From the NCBI RefSeq assembly GCF_018390575.1, contig NZ_JAHBCJ010000003.1, positions 310,001 to 374,000 on the forward strand: DNA of 64,000 nucleotides, read 5' to 3'. The notes below the pieces were generated by a model. That model searched no databases. It worked only from the letters and a program-made list of their open reading frames with translations, and was not told the origin of the DNA. This document shows, in pieces, positions 8,981 through 17,153 of the stretch. Made by a program: the position numbers and the translations under genes. Position 1 is the first letter of the stretch; each line of letters opens with the position of its first letter. The DNA comes from Bhargavaea massiliensis (GTDB taxonomy: Bacteria > Bacillota > Bacilli > Bacillales_A > Planococcaceae).

Positions 8981-9983
8981 TTTAGAAGTCAGTGATGATA
9001 TGTTTGAAATTGCAAAGGACCACACAGTTAAGCCGTTAAAAAAGAAGGTTGAGTATTCTTCGTTCTGGAAAGACTCTTGGATACGATTTAAGAAGAATAA
9101 AGGTGCTCTTGCAGGTTTGATTTTAATTTTAATTCTTATGTTCCTGGCTATTTTTGGACCAATGATGAACAACCATGGATTTGATCGACAAAACTTGGAA
9201 CACGCAAATCTTCCACCAAAAGTACCAGTGTTGGAGAATATTTCATGGTTGGGAATGGATGGGGTAGATGTACGCGGCGTAGACCAATACGAAACTAAAG
9301 GTGTGGGAGATTACTATTGGTTTGGGACAGACGAACTCGGCAGAGACATCTGGACGAGAATTTGGGAAGGAACCCGGATTTCACTCTATATTGCATTTCT
9401 AGCTGCTGCTCTCGACTTAGTCATCGGCGTAGCATATGGGAGTATTTCAGCTTATTACGGTGGTAGAGTTGACAATGTGATGCAACGAATTATTGAGGTG
9501 CTGATGGGGATTCCGAGCTTAATTGTAATCATTCTGCTCATTTTGGTTCTCCAACCCGGTATTATTTCCATTACTCTTGCGATGGTAATAACGGGTTGGG
9601 TCAACATGGCTCGGATTGTAAGAGGGCAAGTGTTGAAGCTGAAAAGTCAAGAGTTTGTACTTGCCTCTAGAACACTTGGAGCGAGCGATGGAAGATTAAT
9701 GGGAGGACATCTAATCCCTAATACATTAGGTCCGATAATCATTACAACCATGTTTACCATTCCCAATGCTATTTTTACAGAAGCTTTTCTAAGCTTTATT
9801 GGCTTAGGGCTACAGCCACCTATTGCTTCACTAGGAACACTCGTAAATGATGGTTTCAAGATGATGAAAATTTATCCACACCTATTAATGTACTCGTCGG
9901 TCATAATCAGTCTCATAATGATTAGCTTTAATCTATTAGGAGATGGATTACGAGATTCCTTGGATCCTAAAATGAGGAAATAA
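8967..9983 (+). CDS. oppC: Oligopeptide ABC transporter permease (OppC type)
   Basis: A 338-residue permease with the OppC N-terminal domain (SFWKDSWIRFKKNKGALAGLILI), a loop containing FGTDELGRDIWTRIWEGTRISL, and the EAA motif in EFVLASRTLGASDGRLMGGHLIPN. These are hallmarks of OppC/DppC. GTG 8967 is chosen because AGGAGG (8953-8958) lies eight bases before it; GTG 8958 overlaps that site. It pairs with OppB as the second transmembrane subunit. Confidence 0.92.
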   Translation: MRVDDLEVSDDMFEIAKDHTVKPLKKKVEYSSFWKDSWIRFKKNKGALAGLILILILMFLAIFGPMMNNHGFDRQNLEHANLPPKVPVLENISWLGMDGVDVRGVDQYETKGVGDYYWFGTDELGRDIWTRIWEGTRISLYIAFLAAALDLVIGVAYGSISAYYGGRVDNVMQRIIEVLMGIPSLIVIILLILVLQPGIISITLAMVITGWVNMARIVRGQVLKLKSQEFVLASRTLGASDGRLMGGHLIPNTLGPIIITTMFTIPNAIFTEAFLSFIGLGLQPPIASLGTLVNDGFKMMKIYPHLLMYSSVIISLIMISFNLLGDGLRDSLDPKMRK

Positions 9984-9996
9984 GGAGGGAGGACTA

Positions 9997-11985
9997 ATGG
10001 AAAAAATCCTTTCTGTAAACAACTTGAATGTATCGTTCTATACTGACTCCGGTGAAGTCCGGGCAGTACGAGGGGTTAACTTTGATTTATACAAAGGTGA
10101 GATTTTAGCTGTAGTAGGAGAATCTGGATCCGGGAAATCTGTGATGTCAAAAAGTCTTGCCGGCCTTGTACCGAAGCCGGCTGGTAAAATTAAGGAAGGG
10201 CAGATTCTTTATAAGGAAAGAGATGTCACGAAATTCGATAGTAAACAATTGAGGGCTTTGCGGGGAGCCGAAATCTCAATCATTTTCCAAGATCCAATGA
10301 CCTCATTGAATCCGACAATGACCATAAAAAAGCAAATCATGGAAGGGCTAATGACCCATCAGAAATTACCAAGGAGGGTGGCTGAAAGGAAGGTTATCGA
10401 ACTGCTTACAGAGGTAGGTATTCAAGATGCTGAAGCTAGGATAAATCTTTATCCACATCAGTTTTCAGGGGGAATGCAACAGCGTGTTGTAATAGCAATG
10501 GCATTAGCCTGTAATCCAGAAATTGTTATTGCAGATGAGCCAACAACAGCACTTGATGTATCCGTTCAAGCGCAGATTTTAGACTTGATCAAGAAATTAA
10601 GGAGCAATTTAGGTACTACGTTTATGTTTATTACACATGACTTAGGCGTTGTAGCAGAGGTAGCGGATAGAGTTGCTGTTATGTATGCGGGAAAGATTGT
10701 TGAAATCGGTAAGGTAGATGAGATTTTTTATAATCCTCAGCATCCTTACACAAAGGGGCTTCTTGAAGCTATGCCTGATCTCAAGCAAGGTGACGAGGAA
10801 CTGAAAACAATTCCCGGAGCCCCCCCGAATCTTCTTTATCCTCCAAAGGGTGACGCGTTTGCAGAACGAAATACTGCTGCTTTGAAAATCGATTACATTC
10901 ATGAACCGCCAATGTTTAAAGTAAGTGAGACGCATTATGCAGCGACATGGCTCCTTCACGAGAAAGCCAAGAAAGTGGCGACCGAAATCAAAGCAAGTGA
11001 ATCTAATCAAAGAGATTCAATGGTTTCATCAAAAGTGAAAAAAGTATCAAACGAAAAGATACTAGAAATCAAAGATCTAAAACAGTACTTTCCGCTTGGA
11101 AGAAAGAAAATAATAAAAGCAGTCGACGGAATCACTTTAGATGTTAATAAGGGAGAAACTTTTGGGCTGGTCGGTGAATCTGGCTGTGGAAAATCAACAA
11201 CCGGAAGAACTATTGTCGGTTTAAATGCTGTATCCTCTGGAGAGATTTATTTCAAGGGAAGAGAAATACAAACCTTCAAGAATGGCGAGTTAAATAAAGA
11301 TATTCAAATGGTTTTTCAGGATCCGTATTCTTCTCTAAATCCAAGGTGGACAGTAGCGGATATCATAGCTGAAGGGATGGACATCCATAAACTCTACAGA
11401 AGCAGGACGGAGCGGATGGAGAAAGTATATAGTCTGCTAGAGACAGTCGGATTGGCGAAGGAACATGCTAATCGTTATCCCCACGAGTTCAGCGGGGGTC
11501 AGAGACAGAGGATTGGCATAGCGCGAGCGCTTGCGGTCGAACCTGACTTGATCATTGCTGATGAGCCCATATCCGCTTTGGATGTGTCCATCCAAGCCCA
11601 AATTGTCAACCTGCTGAAAAAACTGCAGAGGGAACAGGGATTGACTTATATCTTTATCGCGCATGATTTATCGATGGTCCGCTACATCAGTGATCGGATT
11701 GGTGTGATGTATAAAGGAAGGCTAGTAGAGATTGCCGAATCAGACGAACTCTATGAAAATCCTCTGCATCCTTATACTCGTTCTTTGTTGTCGGCCATTC
11801 CGGTTCCAGATCCGTACGCAACACGGTTAAGGAGCAAGAATGAAAGGTTTACAGGCCACGCAGGGCTTTCGGAAGATTGCAAACTCAGGGAAGTGTCGGA
11901 GGGTCACTGGCTTCTTTGTACAGAGGCTGAGGCCGCGGAACTTGACCGTGAAGCTGGCCTGGCTGGGGAAGGAGTGCTCGTTTAA
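9997..11985 (+). CDS. oppDF: Fused oligopeptide ABC transporter ATPase (OppD-OppF in one chain)
   Basis: A 662-residue protein with two complete ABC ATPase domains. The first (about 5-330, OppD-like) has Walker A GESGSGKS, signature FSGGMQQRV and Walker B VIADEPTTALD. The second (about 350-640, OppF-like) has GESGCGKST, FSGGQRQRI and LIIADEPISALD. Each ends with the oligopeptide-transporter C-terminal extension. In most Bacillus relatives OppD and OppF are separate, so this is a fusion. The first two thirds are AT-rich and the last part, from about 11400, is GC-rich like the host genes, as if a recombination joint lies inside the gene. Confidence 0.93.
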   Translation: MEKILSVNNLNVSFYTDSGEVRAVRGVNFDLYKGEILAVVGESGSGKSVMSKSLAGLVPKPAGKIKEGQILYKERDVTKFDSKQLRALRGAEISIIFQDPMTSLNPTMTIKKQIMEGLMTHQKLPRRVAERKVIELLTEVGIQDAEARINLYPHQFSGGMQQRVVIAMALACNPEIVIADEPTTALDVSVQAQILDLIKKLRSNLGTTFMFITHDLGVVAEVADRVAVMYAGKIVEIGKVDEIFYNPQHPYTKGLLEAMPDLKQGDEELKTIPGAPPNLLYPPKGDAFAERNTAALKIDYIHEPPMFKVSETHYAATWLLHEKAKKVATEIKASESNQRDSMVSSKVKKVSNEKILEIKDLKQYFPLGRKKIIKAVDGITLDVNKGETFGLVGESGCGKSTTGRTIVGLNAVSSGEIYFKGREIQTFKNGELNKDIQMVFQDPYSSLNPRWTVADIIAEGMDIHKLYRSRTERMEKVYSLLETVGLAKEHANRYPHEFSGGQRQRIGIARALAVEPDLIIADEPISALDVSIQAQIVNLLKKLQREQGLTYIFIAHDLSMVRYISDRIGVMYKGRLVEIAESDELYENPLHPYTRSLLSAIPVPDPYATRLRSKNERFTGHAGLSEDCKLREVSEGHWLLCTEAEAAELDREAGLAGEGVLV

Positions 11986-11986
11986 A

Positions 11987-12337
11987 ATGAGTCGCGTTAA
12001 GCGGTTTTTTCTGTGTTGTCTTGCGCCCGTTACCGGATTGCTTGCTGTGGACTTGGTAAGCGGCGGGATCTTTTCCGACCCTCTGTTTTTTATGGGACTC
12101 CTGTTGCTGTTGGTCGGCGGGACACTACAAGTGATCCATGCCGGAGTGTTTGACGGTTTTGTTCGGTCATTTACGGTCTTCAAAAGGAAAACTGACAAGC
12201 TGGAGAACTATGTGTCAAACGAAACCGGTGAACAAATGCAAATGGCCATGCGGCCTTTTCCTGCGTTTGCGTATATCGCATGGACAGGTGCGCTTCTCAT
12301 CGGCGGCACCGGGCTGATCGGTGCGTACATCTACTAA
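11987..12337 (+). CDS. DUF3899-type small membrane protein
   Basis: A 116-residue protein with two N-terminal hydrophobic segments (about 5-45), a central basic stretch with FDGFVRSFTVFKRK, and a C-terminal hydrophobic hairpin (about 90-116). The layout and the GVFDGF-like motif match DUF3899 proteins, small membrane proteins often found behind opp operons. Their function is unknown. The ATG at 11987 is one base after the oppDF stop, with GGAG 12 bases upstream. The same frame is open upstream inside oppDF, but that part is a shadow. Confidence 0.7.
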   Translation: MSRVKRFFLCCLAPVTGLLAVDLVSGGIFSDPLFFMGLLLLLVGGTLQVIHAGVFDGFVRSFTVFKRKTDKLENYVSNETGEQMQMAMRPFPAFAYIAWTGALLIGGTGLIGAYIY

Positions 12338-12352
12338 AGGGGGAGAAGAACA

Positions 12353-13444
12353 ATGAAAACCATCGAAACGATCCGAGAAGAACTGAAGAAGCAGGGACTG
12401 GACGGCTTGGTCATCAACGGGGAATGGAACCGGCGGTATGTGACGGGGTTCACGGGAAGCCATGGTCTTGTCCTGATTACACAGGAAATGGCGGAAATGA
12501 TTGTCGATTACAGGTATCATGAGCAGGCTGCCCAGCAGACCGGCCTGCCGGTTGTTCTTCACGCTGAACATACCGGACACAAGCAGAAGATTTTTGATGA
12601 AGCTGCCCGTGAGATCACCAGACTAGGACTAAAGAGAGTCGGCTTCGAACAGCAGCATCTCAGCTATGGAAATTACGAAAGGCTGAAGGGCGGAGTAACG
12701 GCGGAGCTTGTTCCGACCTTTGATTTCGTCGAAAATATCCGGATGATCAAGCGCCCGGATGAACTTGAGAAAATGCGGATAGCCTCAAAAATCACGGATG
12801 ACGCGTACACCCATATCCTGGGCTATATCCGGCCAGGACAAAAAGAGCGGGAAGTCGCAGATGAACTGGTGCGGTTCATCGAGAGCCGCGGCGGCCAAGC
12901 CGTCGGGTTTTATCCAATTGTTGCTTCGGGTGCCCGCTCGTCACTTCCTCATGGCCGGGCAAGCGAAAAAGCCATCGAAAAGGGGGAGATGATCACCATC
13001 GACTTCGGTGCCAATTATGACGGCTACTGGGCGGATATCTCCCGGACGGTCGCGATTGGAGAGCCGGATGGACAGATGCGTGAAATCCAGGAAGTCGTCT
13101 ACCGGTCATTCATGGATTGCTTCCATGGCATCCGGCCGGGAATAAAGGACAGCGACGTGGATGCCCTGATGAGAAAGGCCCTGATCGAGAGCGGCTATAA
13201 TGATCGCTCCGGCACGGGCACCGGACACGGAATTGGCCTCGAAGTTCATGAAAAGCCGCTTTTCTCCGTAGATACAGAGAAAATACTTGAATCGGGCATG
13301 GTGATTACAATCGAGCCGGGCATCTATCTGCCCGGCGTCGGGGGCGCGAGGGTGGAGGACGTGTTGCTGGTCACGGAGGACGGTTGCGAAACGCTCACTC
13401 CATCGACGAAAGAACTTGCAGTCATTGAAGTGGTGGAAGCCTGA
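12353..13444 (+). CDS. M24B family Xaa-Pro aminopeptidase/dipeptidase
   Basis: A 363-residue cytoplasmic pita-bread metallopeptidase. The creatinase-like N-terminal domain (about 1-125) is followed by the catalytic domain. Metal ligands are visible: Asp in TIDFGANYDGYWADISRT (two Asp), His in GTGTGHGIGLEVHE, and Glu in TIEPGIYLPG and RVEDVLL. It cleaves peptides at an Xaa-Pro bond. It is the last gene of the opp operon, 15 bases behind the DUF3899 gene with ribosome site GGGGGAG, so imported proline peptides would be cut here. It is one of three M24 peptidases in this window. Confidence 0.92.
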   Translation: MKTIETIREELKKQGLDGLVINGEWNRRYVTGFTGSHGLVLITQEMAEMIVDYRYHEQAAQQTGLPVVLHAEHTGHKQKIFDEAAREITRLGLKRVGFEQQHLSYGNYERLKGGVTAELVPTFDFVENIRMIKRPDELEKMRIASKITDDAYTHILGYIRPGQKEREVADELVRFIESRGGQAVGFYPIVASGARSSLPHGRASEKAIEKGEMITIDFGANYDGYWADISRTVAIGEPDGQMREIQEVVYRSFMDCFHGIRPGIKDSDVDALMRKALIESGYNDRSGTGTGHGIGLEVHEKPLFSVDTEKILESGMVITIEPGIYLPGVGGARVEDVLLVTEDGCETLTPSTKELAVIEVVEA

Positions 13445-13452
13445 ACCATAAA

Positions 13453-13486
13453 AAGAGACCGGGGGCCTTGGCCTTCCCGGTCTCTT
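13453..13486. terminator. Bidirectional terminator between converging operons
   Basis: AAGAGACCGGG (13453-13463) and CCCGGTCTCTT (13476-13486) form a perfect 11-base-pair stem. It lies between the converging ends of the peptidase gene and the minus-strand dehydrogenase operon and can serve both directions. Confidence 0.85.
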
Positions 13487-13490
13487 GTCG

Positions 13491-14714
13491 TTAAACCATG
13501 ACTTTTCGCTTTCCTTCAGCATGCTGCTCCCAGTATTCCTGTAGTTTTCTCCGCCCGGCCTCAACTTCCGGGTGGAATTGAATATGTGCCTCCGACCGTA
13601 TTGAAGAAATCTGTTGGACGGCTTCCGAGAGGGAAGCTTCTGCAATGTCTTTCCCAAGGTCTTTCGCAATTGATAAAGCAGCGGTTTTCCCCTGGCTCAT
13701 GGCAACTTTGGCGCCTTCGATGCCCGTGATGTTGCCTGCCACGTAAAGGCCGTCGAGCGGGGTACGCATGTCCTCAGAGTGGAGCGGGACGGAGCCGCCG
13801 AGTTCATCAATATGATAAAACGGGCAACCCGTCAGTGCGGCAAGCTCCGCAAGCGGATAAAGGCCTCCTGCAATGCAAACAAAGTCACAGCCGATGACTT
13901 CTTCCGTTCCCGGTATAACTTTCCCTTCTGCAGTCACTGTCGCCAAGGTCACCCCTTCCACCTGGTCAGTTCCCTCAATCCGGATGACCGCCTTGCGCAG
14001 CATGACGGGGATGTCCCACATGCGGACGCCGTTTTTCGGATAGAAGGTGATGCCCATCTTTTTCATGAATTCATTCTTCATCAGCTTGCTGCCCATTTTC
14101 ACGAATGCCGATGGCGCCATATGCGACACGTGCAGGAGTGCGTTCATCACTTCGGAAGGGTTGGCAGCGGTACCATTGACCCGGTTGTTCTTCGGCAAGG
14201 CGATGGCGGCAACCTCGATTCCGGCGATGTTCAGCTCCATTGCGATGGCAGACGAGAGGACATTCACTCCGATGATGACGCCTCTCTTGCCAGGTTTTAC
14301 ACGATGGACGTTGGTCATCACCTGTGCGGCACCGACCGACATGACGCCGGGGAGGGTCCAGCCCGGTATGGCGACAGGTGCTTCTGCGGCCCCGGTTGCC
14401 AGGAGAAGGGAATTCGTCTCCAATGATTCACTGTCTGTATGGACCAGCCAGATCCCGTTTTCCTGTTCTATGTTATGGACGGGTTGTCCAAGGCGGATCT
14501 CGAGTCCAAGTTCACCGGCCCTTCCGGCAAGTTTCCTGCTTTCCTCGATGCCGTTCCACCAGTTGCCGCCGGGTTCTTCATAAAGCTGTCCGAGGAGCCG
14601 TCCTCCCGGCTTCAGGTATTCGTCGATGACGAGAACGTCCAGTCCGTGCTCTGCTGCGGTGATGGCGGCTGCCAGTCCCGCAGGGCCGCTTCCGATAATG
14701 ATCAGGTCACGCAT
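13491..14714 (-). CDS. D-hydroxyproline dehydrogenase FAD subunit (HcnB/LhpA-like, pyridine-nucleotide-disulfide fold)
   Basis: A 407-residue flavoprotein starting with MRDLIIIGSGPAGLAAAI, the ADP-binding GxGxxG site. A second NAD/FAD-type motif comes mid-protein (GKRGVIIGVNVLSS) and a C-terminal FAD contact near DGLYVAGNITGIEGAKVA. It matches the alpha subunit of dye-linked proline or hydroxyproline dehydrogenases and HcnB of cyanide synthase. The usual C-terminal BFD-like 2Fe-2S domain is absent and is encoded separately at 15038-15310. ATG 14714 has GGAGGAAG upstream and overlaps the preceding stop by eight bases (ATGCGTGA). It would pass electrons from the catalytic subunit at 17154. Confidence 0.85.
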   Translation of the reverse strand: MRDLIIIGSGPAGLAAAITAAEHGLDVLVIDEYLKPGGRLLGQLYEEPGGNWWNGIEESRKLAGRAGELGLEIRLGQPVHNIEQENGIWLVHTDSESLETNSLLLATGAAEAPVAIPGWTLPGVMSVGAAQVMTNVHRVKPGKRGVIIGVNVLSSAIAMELNIAGIEVAAIALPKNNRVNGTAANPSEVMNALLHVSHMAPSAFVKMGSKLMKNEFMKKMGITFYPKNGVRMWDIPVMLRKAVIRIEGTDQVEGVTLATVTAEGKVIPGTEEVIGCDFVCIAGGLYPLAELAALTGCPFYHIDELGGSVPLHSEDMRTPLDGLYVAGNITGIEGAKVAMSQGKTAALSIAKDLGKDIAEASLSEAVQQISSIRSEAHIQFHPEVEAGRRKLQEYWEQHAEGKRKVMV

Positions 14715-15045
14715 TGTTCTTCCTCCAATCACGCACCGGGGCGGGCAGTGCGCCGCCCCCGTTAATCACCATGCCTTCCCGGACAGGGGTAAGGCAGGCA
14801 CGGACTCCCTGATGGCCGTCAACGTCCACACGGCATTCAAAACAGTGTCCGATGTTGCAGTAGATGCCCCTGGGCGTTCCGCTTTCTTCATGATACCGGA
14901 GAGTCCGGACACCCGCAGCGAGGAGGGCGGCCGCGATCGGCTCGCCGTCACGGCCTTCGTACTTTATGCCGTTGAAAGTAAACGTGACCGTTTGATCCGG
15001 CTCCAGTGCGCCAAGCACAGGGTGGTCAAGGATTCGCTCAGTCAT
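14707..15045 (-). CDS. 2Fe-2S ferredoxin-like subunit of D-hydroxyproline dehydrogenase (HcnA-like)
   Basis: A 112-residue protein with a Fer2_4-type domain. The four cysteines of a plant-type 2Fe-2S cluster are visible as CNIGHCFEC near residues 67-75 and a final Cys in GVRAC near 87. An N-terminal FTFNGIKYEGRDGEPIAAALLAAG strand-helix is typical of HcnA and sarcosine-oxidase-alpha N-termini. It is the small electron-transfer subunit of multi-subunit amine or imino-acid dehydrogenases. It overlaps both neighbours by eight bases (the BFD-like gene upstream, the FAD subunit downstream), so the three are coupled. Confidence 0.85.
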   Translation of the reverse strand: MTERILDHPVLGALEPDQTVTFTFNGIKYEGRDGEPIAAALLAAGVRTLRYHEESGTPRGIYCNIGHCFECRVDVDGHQGVRACLTPVREGMVINGGGALPAPVRDWRKNNA

Positions 15046-15310
15046 TTGGAATCGCCCCCAAATCCCCGAAGTGAACCGGCCGGACAGGCGGCTGGTATTT
15101 CAGCGTAATCTGCGTCACGTCACGTTCGGTGGCAGCCAGCGCGATGGCGTCCACTAAAGAGCGGCAGGTCCTGCCGCCGCAATACCCCATGCCGGCTCTT
15201 GTGCGGAGCTTTAGCTCACGGGAGTTACAGGCAAACTGTCCGGCGGTGTCCACCAGTTCCCCATATGTCACTTCTTCGCATCTGCATACAATCATGTCTC
15301 GATCAGTCAT
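15038..15310 (-). CDS. BFD-like [2Fe-2S] small subunit, separately encoded
   Basis: A 90-residue protein with the bacterioferritin-associated-ferredoxin-like cluster pattern: Cys-x-Cys in IVCRCEEVTYGEL near residues 8-10 and GMGYCGGRTC near 42-47. In many HcnB-type subunits this domain is the C-terminus of the FAD chain; here it is a free protein. The ATG at 15310 has AGAGGTGA upstream. A sigma-54 promoter lies 43-59 bases upstream, which rules out the longer start at 15346. It is the first gene of the three-gene minus-strand operon. Confidence 0.8.
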   Translation of the reverse strand: MTDRDMIVCRCEEVTYGELVDTAGQFACNSRELKLRTRAGMGYCGGRTCRSLVDAIALAATERDVTQITLKYQPPVRPVHFGDLGAIPND

Positions 15311-15352
15311 CCGAATCACCTCTTGCTGAAGTTTTGCTGCTAACAAACTACA

Positions 15353-15369
15353 TGCAAGTTCCTTGCCAA
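15353..15369 (-). promoter_or_regulatory. Sigma-54 promoter of the dehydrogenase accessory operon
   Basis: On the minus strand TTGGCAAGGAACTTGCA shows GG-N10-GC with perfect TTGGCA and TTGCA halves. The predicted start of transcription is near 15341, 31 bases before the ATG at 15310. It sits in the 81-base gap behind the sigma-54 activator gene, so the operon is switched separately from the activator. Confidence 0.82.
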
Positions 15370-15391
15370 GGTGAATTCGGGCCCGGCCGGG

Positions 15392-16984
15392 TCAGAGTTC
15401 GATACCGAGTTTATTCATCCGGTTATAGAGCGTGGCCCTTGTGATGCCGAGGTTGGCGGCGCACTGTTGTTTATTGCCGCCGGCCGCTTTTAGTTCTTTG
15501 AGGATAATGTTTTTCTCATACTCGCCCAGTTGTTCATTCAGTGTTCGGCTCGCCTTTTCCTTCAGCGAGCCGGGAGGGGATTGGGCGGAAATATGGATCT
15601 GCTCGATTTCAGGAGGAAGATCATCTATCCGGATTTCCCCGTGGTCGGAAAAGATGACGAGCCGTTCGATGACATTGTGCAGTTCCCGGACATTTCCCGG
15701 CCAGCTGTGATTCATGAGCGACTGCATCACTTCCTGGGAGATGCCGTGGATCGGCCGGTTATACTTCATCGAAATTTCATAAAGAAAGTAATGGGTCAGT
15801 TCGATGATGTCTTCGATTCGTTCGCGGAGGGGAGGAACCTTGATGTTGACGACATTCAGCCGGTAATAAAGATCTTCACGGAACTTTCCTTCGTCGACAA
15901 GTTCTTTGAGATCACGATTCGTTGCAGCGATAATCCGGAAGTCGACATCCAGTTCTTTTGTGCCTCCGACCCGGAAAAACCGTTTTTCCTGAAGCACGCG
16001 CAGGAATTTCACTTGCATCTCCAGGGGCATTTCTCCAATTTCGTCGAGGAAGAGGGTACCGCCCTTGGCAAGCTCAACTTTTCCTTTTTTGCCTTTTGAG
16101 TCAGCGCCCGAGAAGGCGCCTTTTTCATATCCGAAAATCTCGCTCTCGAACAGGCTTTCCGAGATGGCGCCGCAGTTAATTGCGATAAACGGGGCGGTGT
16201 CTGTTTCACGCAAGTGATGGACGGCTTTCGCGAACAGCTCTTTGCCGACGCCGCTCTCCCCGTTGATCAGGATGTTTGCGTCTGTCCGTGCCGCTTTGCG
16301 GGTCAGTTCCAATGTGCGCTTGAGAGCACGGCTGTTGCCTTTTATATAGGAGAACGGATTGTCTGTCGGAGAGGCTTTCCGCAGTTGCTCCTCGAGACGG
16401 AACAGTTTTTCCGAGGTGCTGTGCAGTTCGTTGTTCAGGCGGATCTGGCTCGTGATGTCGGTCTCGGAAACGACCGCGCCGATCACCCGGTCTTCCAGCC
16501 GGACCGGATTGGAGTTGATGAGGACGACGAGGTCTTCCCGGGCATGGTGCTGCTGGTTCCTGACGGAAGAACCGGTCTCGAGGGTGTTCAGAATCTCAAG
16601 ATGCTCTGCTTCAAAAAAGTCAGTGATCGGCTTTCCGAGAATCTCCTCTTCCCTGACAGAGAAAATCCTTTCGGCCCCTTCTGTCCAGTGGACCACTTTT
16701 TTCTCACAATCAATCACTGTGCAGGAATCGTTGATGGTCTGCAGGATGGTATCCAGATAAGCCTTTTCTTTTTTATAGGCCAACAAGATTTCATCCAAGG
16801 CTGTCTTTAAGTCGATATGTCCGATAGGAGTGCCGCTCTCGTCCAGGGCAATGACCGTTTCGGATCTCTTTAGCAGCGGGAGGACCTCGTCCAATATGGT
16901 GTCCTTCGGGAGGGCGGGAACATCGGTTGCTCTTTCAGGCAATCCGGACACCATGATGTCTTTGAGCTGCAGTTTTCGGGGCAT
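15392..16984 (-). CDS. Sigma-54-dependent activator, CBS-PAS-AAA+-Fis (PrdR-like)
   Basis: A 530-residue enhancer-binding protein. Residues 1-70 look like part of a CBS module ([19 protein letters not shown]); 75-190 is a PAS sensor. The AAA+ domain follows with Walker A GESGVGKE (242-249), the sigma-54 contact loop GAFSGA (289-294), Walker [12 protein letters not shown], an arginine-finger region and [10 protein letters not shown]-terminal Fis-type helix-turn-helix ([20 protein letters not shown]) ends the protein. The layout resembles PrdR, the proline-reductase regulator of clostridia. It is flanked by two sigma-54 promoters and most likely activates all six in the window in response to hydroxyproline, proline or a metabolite; the ligand is unknown. 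Confidence 0.9.
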   Translation of the reverse strand: MPRKLQLKDIMVSGLPERATDVPALPKDTILDEVLPLLKRSETVIALDESGTPIGHIDLKTALDEILLAYKKEKAYLDTILQTINDSCTVIDCEKKVVHWTEGAERIFSVREEEILGKPITDFFEAEHLEILNTLETGSSVRNQQHHAREDLVVLINSNPVRLEDRVIGAVVSETDITSQIRLNNELHSTSEKLFRLEEQLRKASPTDNPFSYIKGNSRALKRTLELTRKAARTDANILINGESGVGKELFAKAVHHLRETDTAPFIAINCGAISESLFESEIFGYEKGAFSGADSKGKKGKVELAKGGTLFLDEIGEMPLEMQVKFLRVLQEKRFFRVGGTKELDVDFRIIAATNRDLKELVDEGKFREDLYYRLNVVNIKVPPLRERIEDIIELTHYFLYEISMKYNRPIHGISQEVMQSLMNHSWPGNVRELHNVIERLVIFSDHGEIRIDDLPPEIEQIHISAQSPPGSLKEKASRTLNEQLGEYEKNIILKELKAAGGNKQQCAANLGITRATLYNRMNKLGIEL

Positions 16985-17096
16985 TGGTTTCTCTCCTGTC
17001 CAAATAATTAGTCAGTGTAAAAATAATTTTACGCCAATAATACGAAAATTCAATACAGAAAAAGAAAAAAAGAGGTTTGATCAGCCCCTTGGAAAG

Positions 17097-17113
17097 TTGG
17101 CATGCCTTTTGCA
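17097..17113 (+). promoter_or_regulatory. Sigma-54 promoter of the hydroxyproline catabolic operon
   Basis: TTGGCATGCCTTTTGCA has GG at 17099-17100 and GC at 17111-17112 with ten bases between, close to the ideal TTGGCACGNNNNTTGCW. Transcription would start near 17124, before GAAAGGGGG and the TTG start at 17154. A palindrome, GTAAAAATAATTTTAC, lies about 75 bases upstream between the divergent activator gene and this promoter and could be an activator or repressor site. Confidence 0.88.
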
Positions 17114-17153
17114 ACAACATTTGTGAGAACGTTTTTAGAAAGGGGGATTTTTA

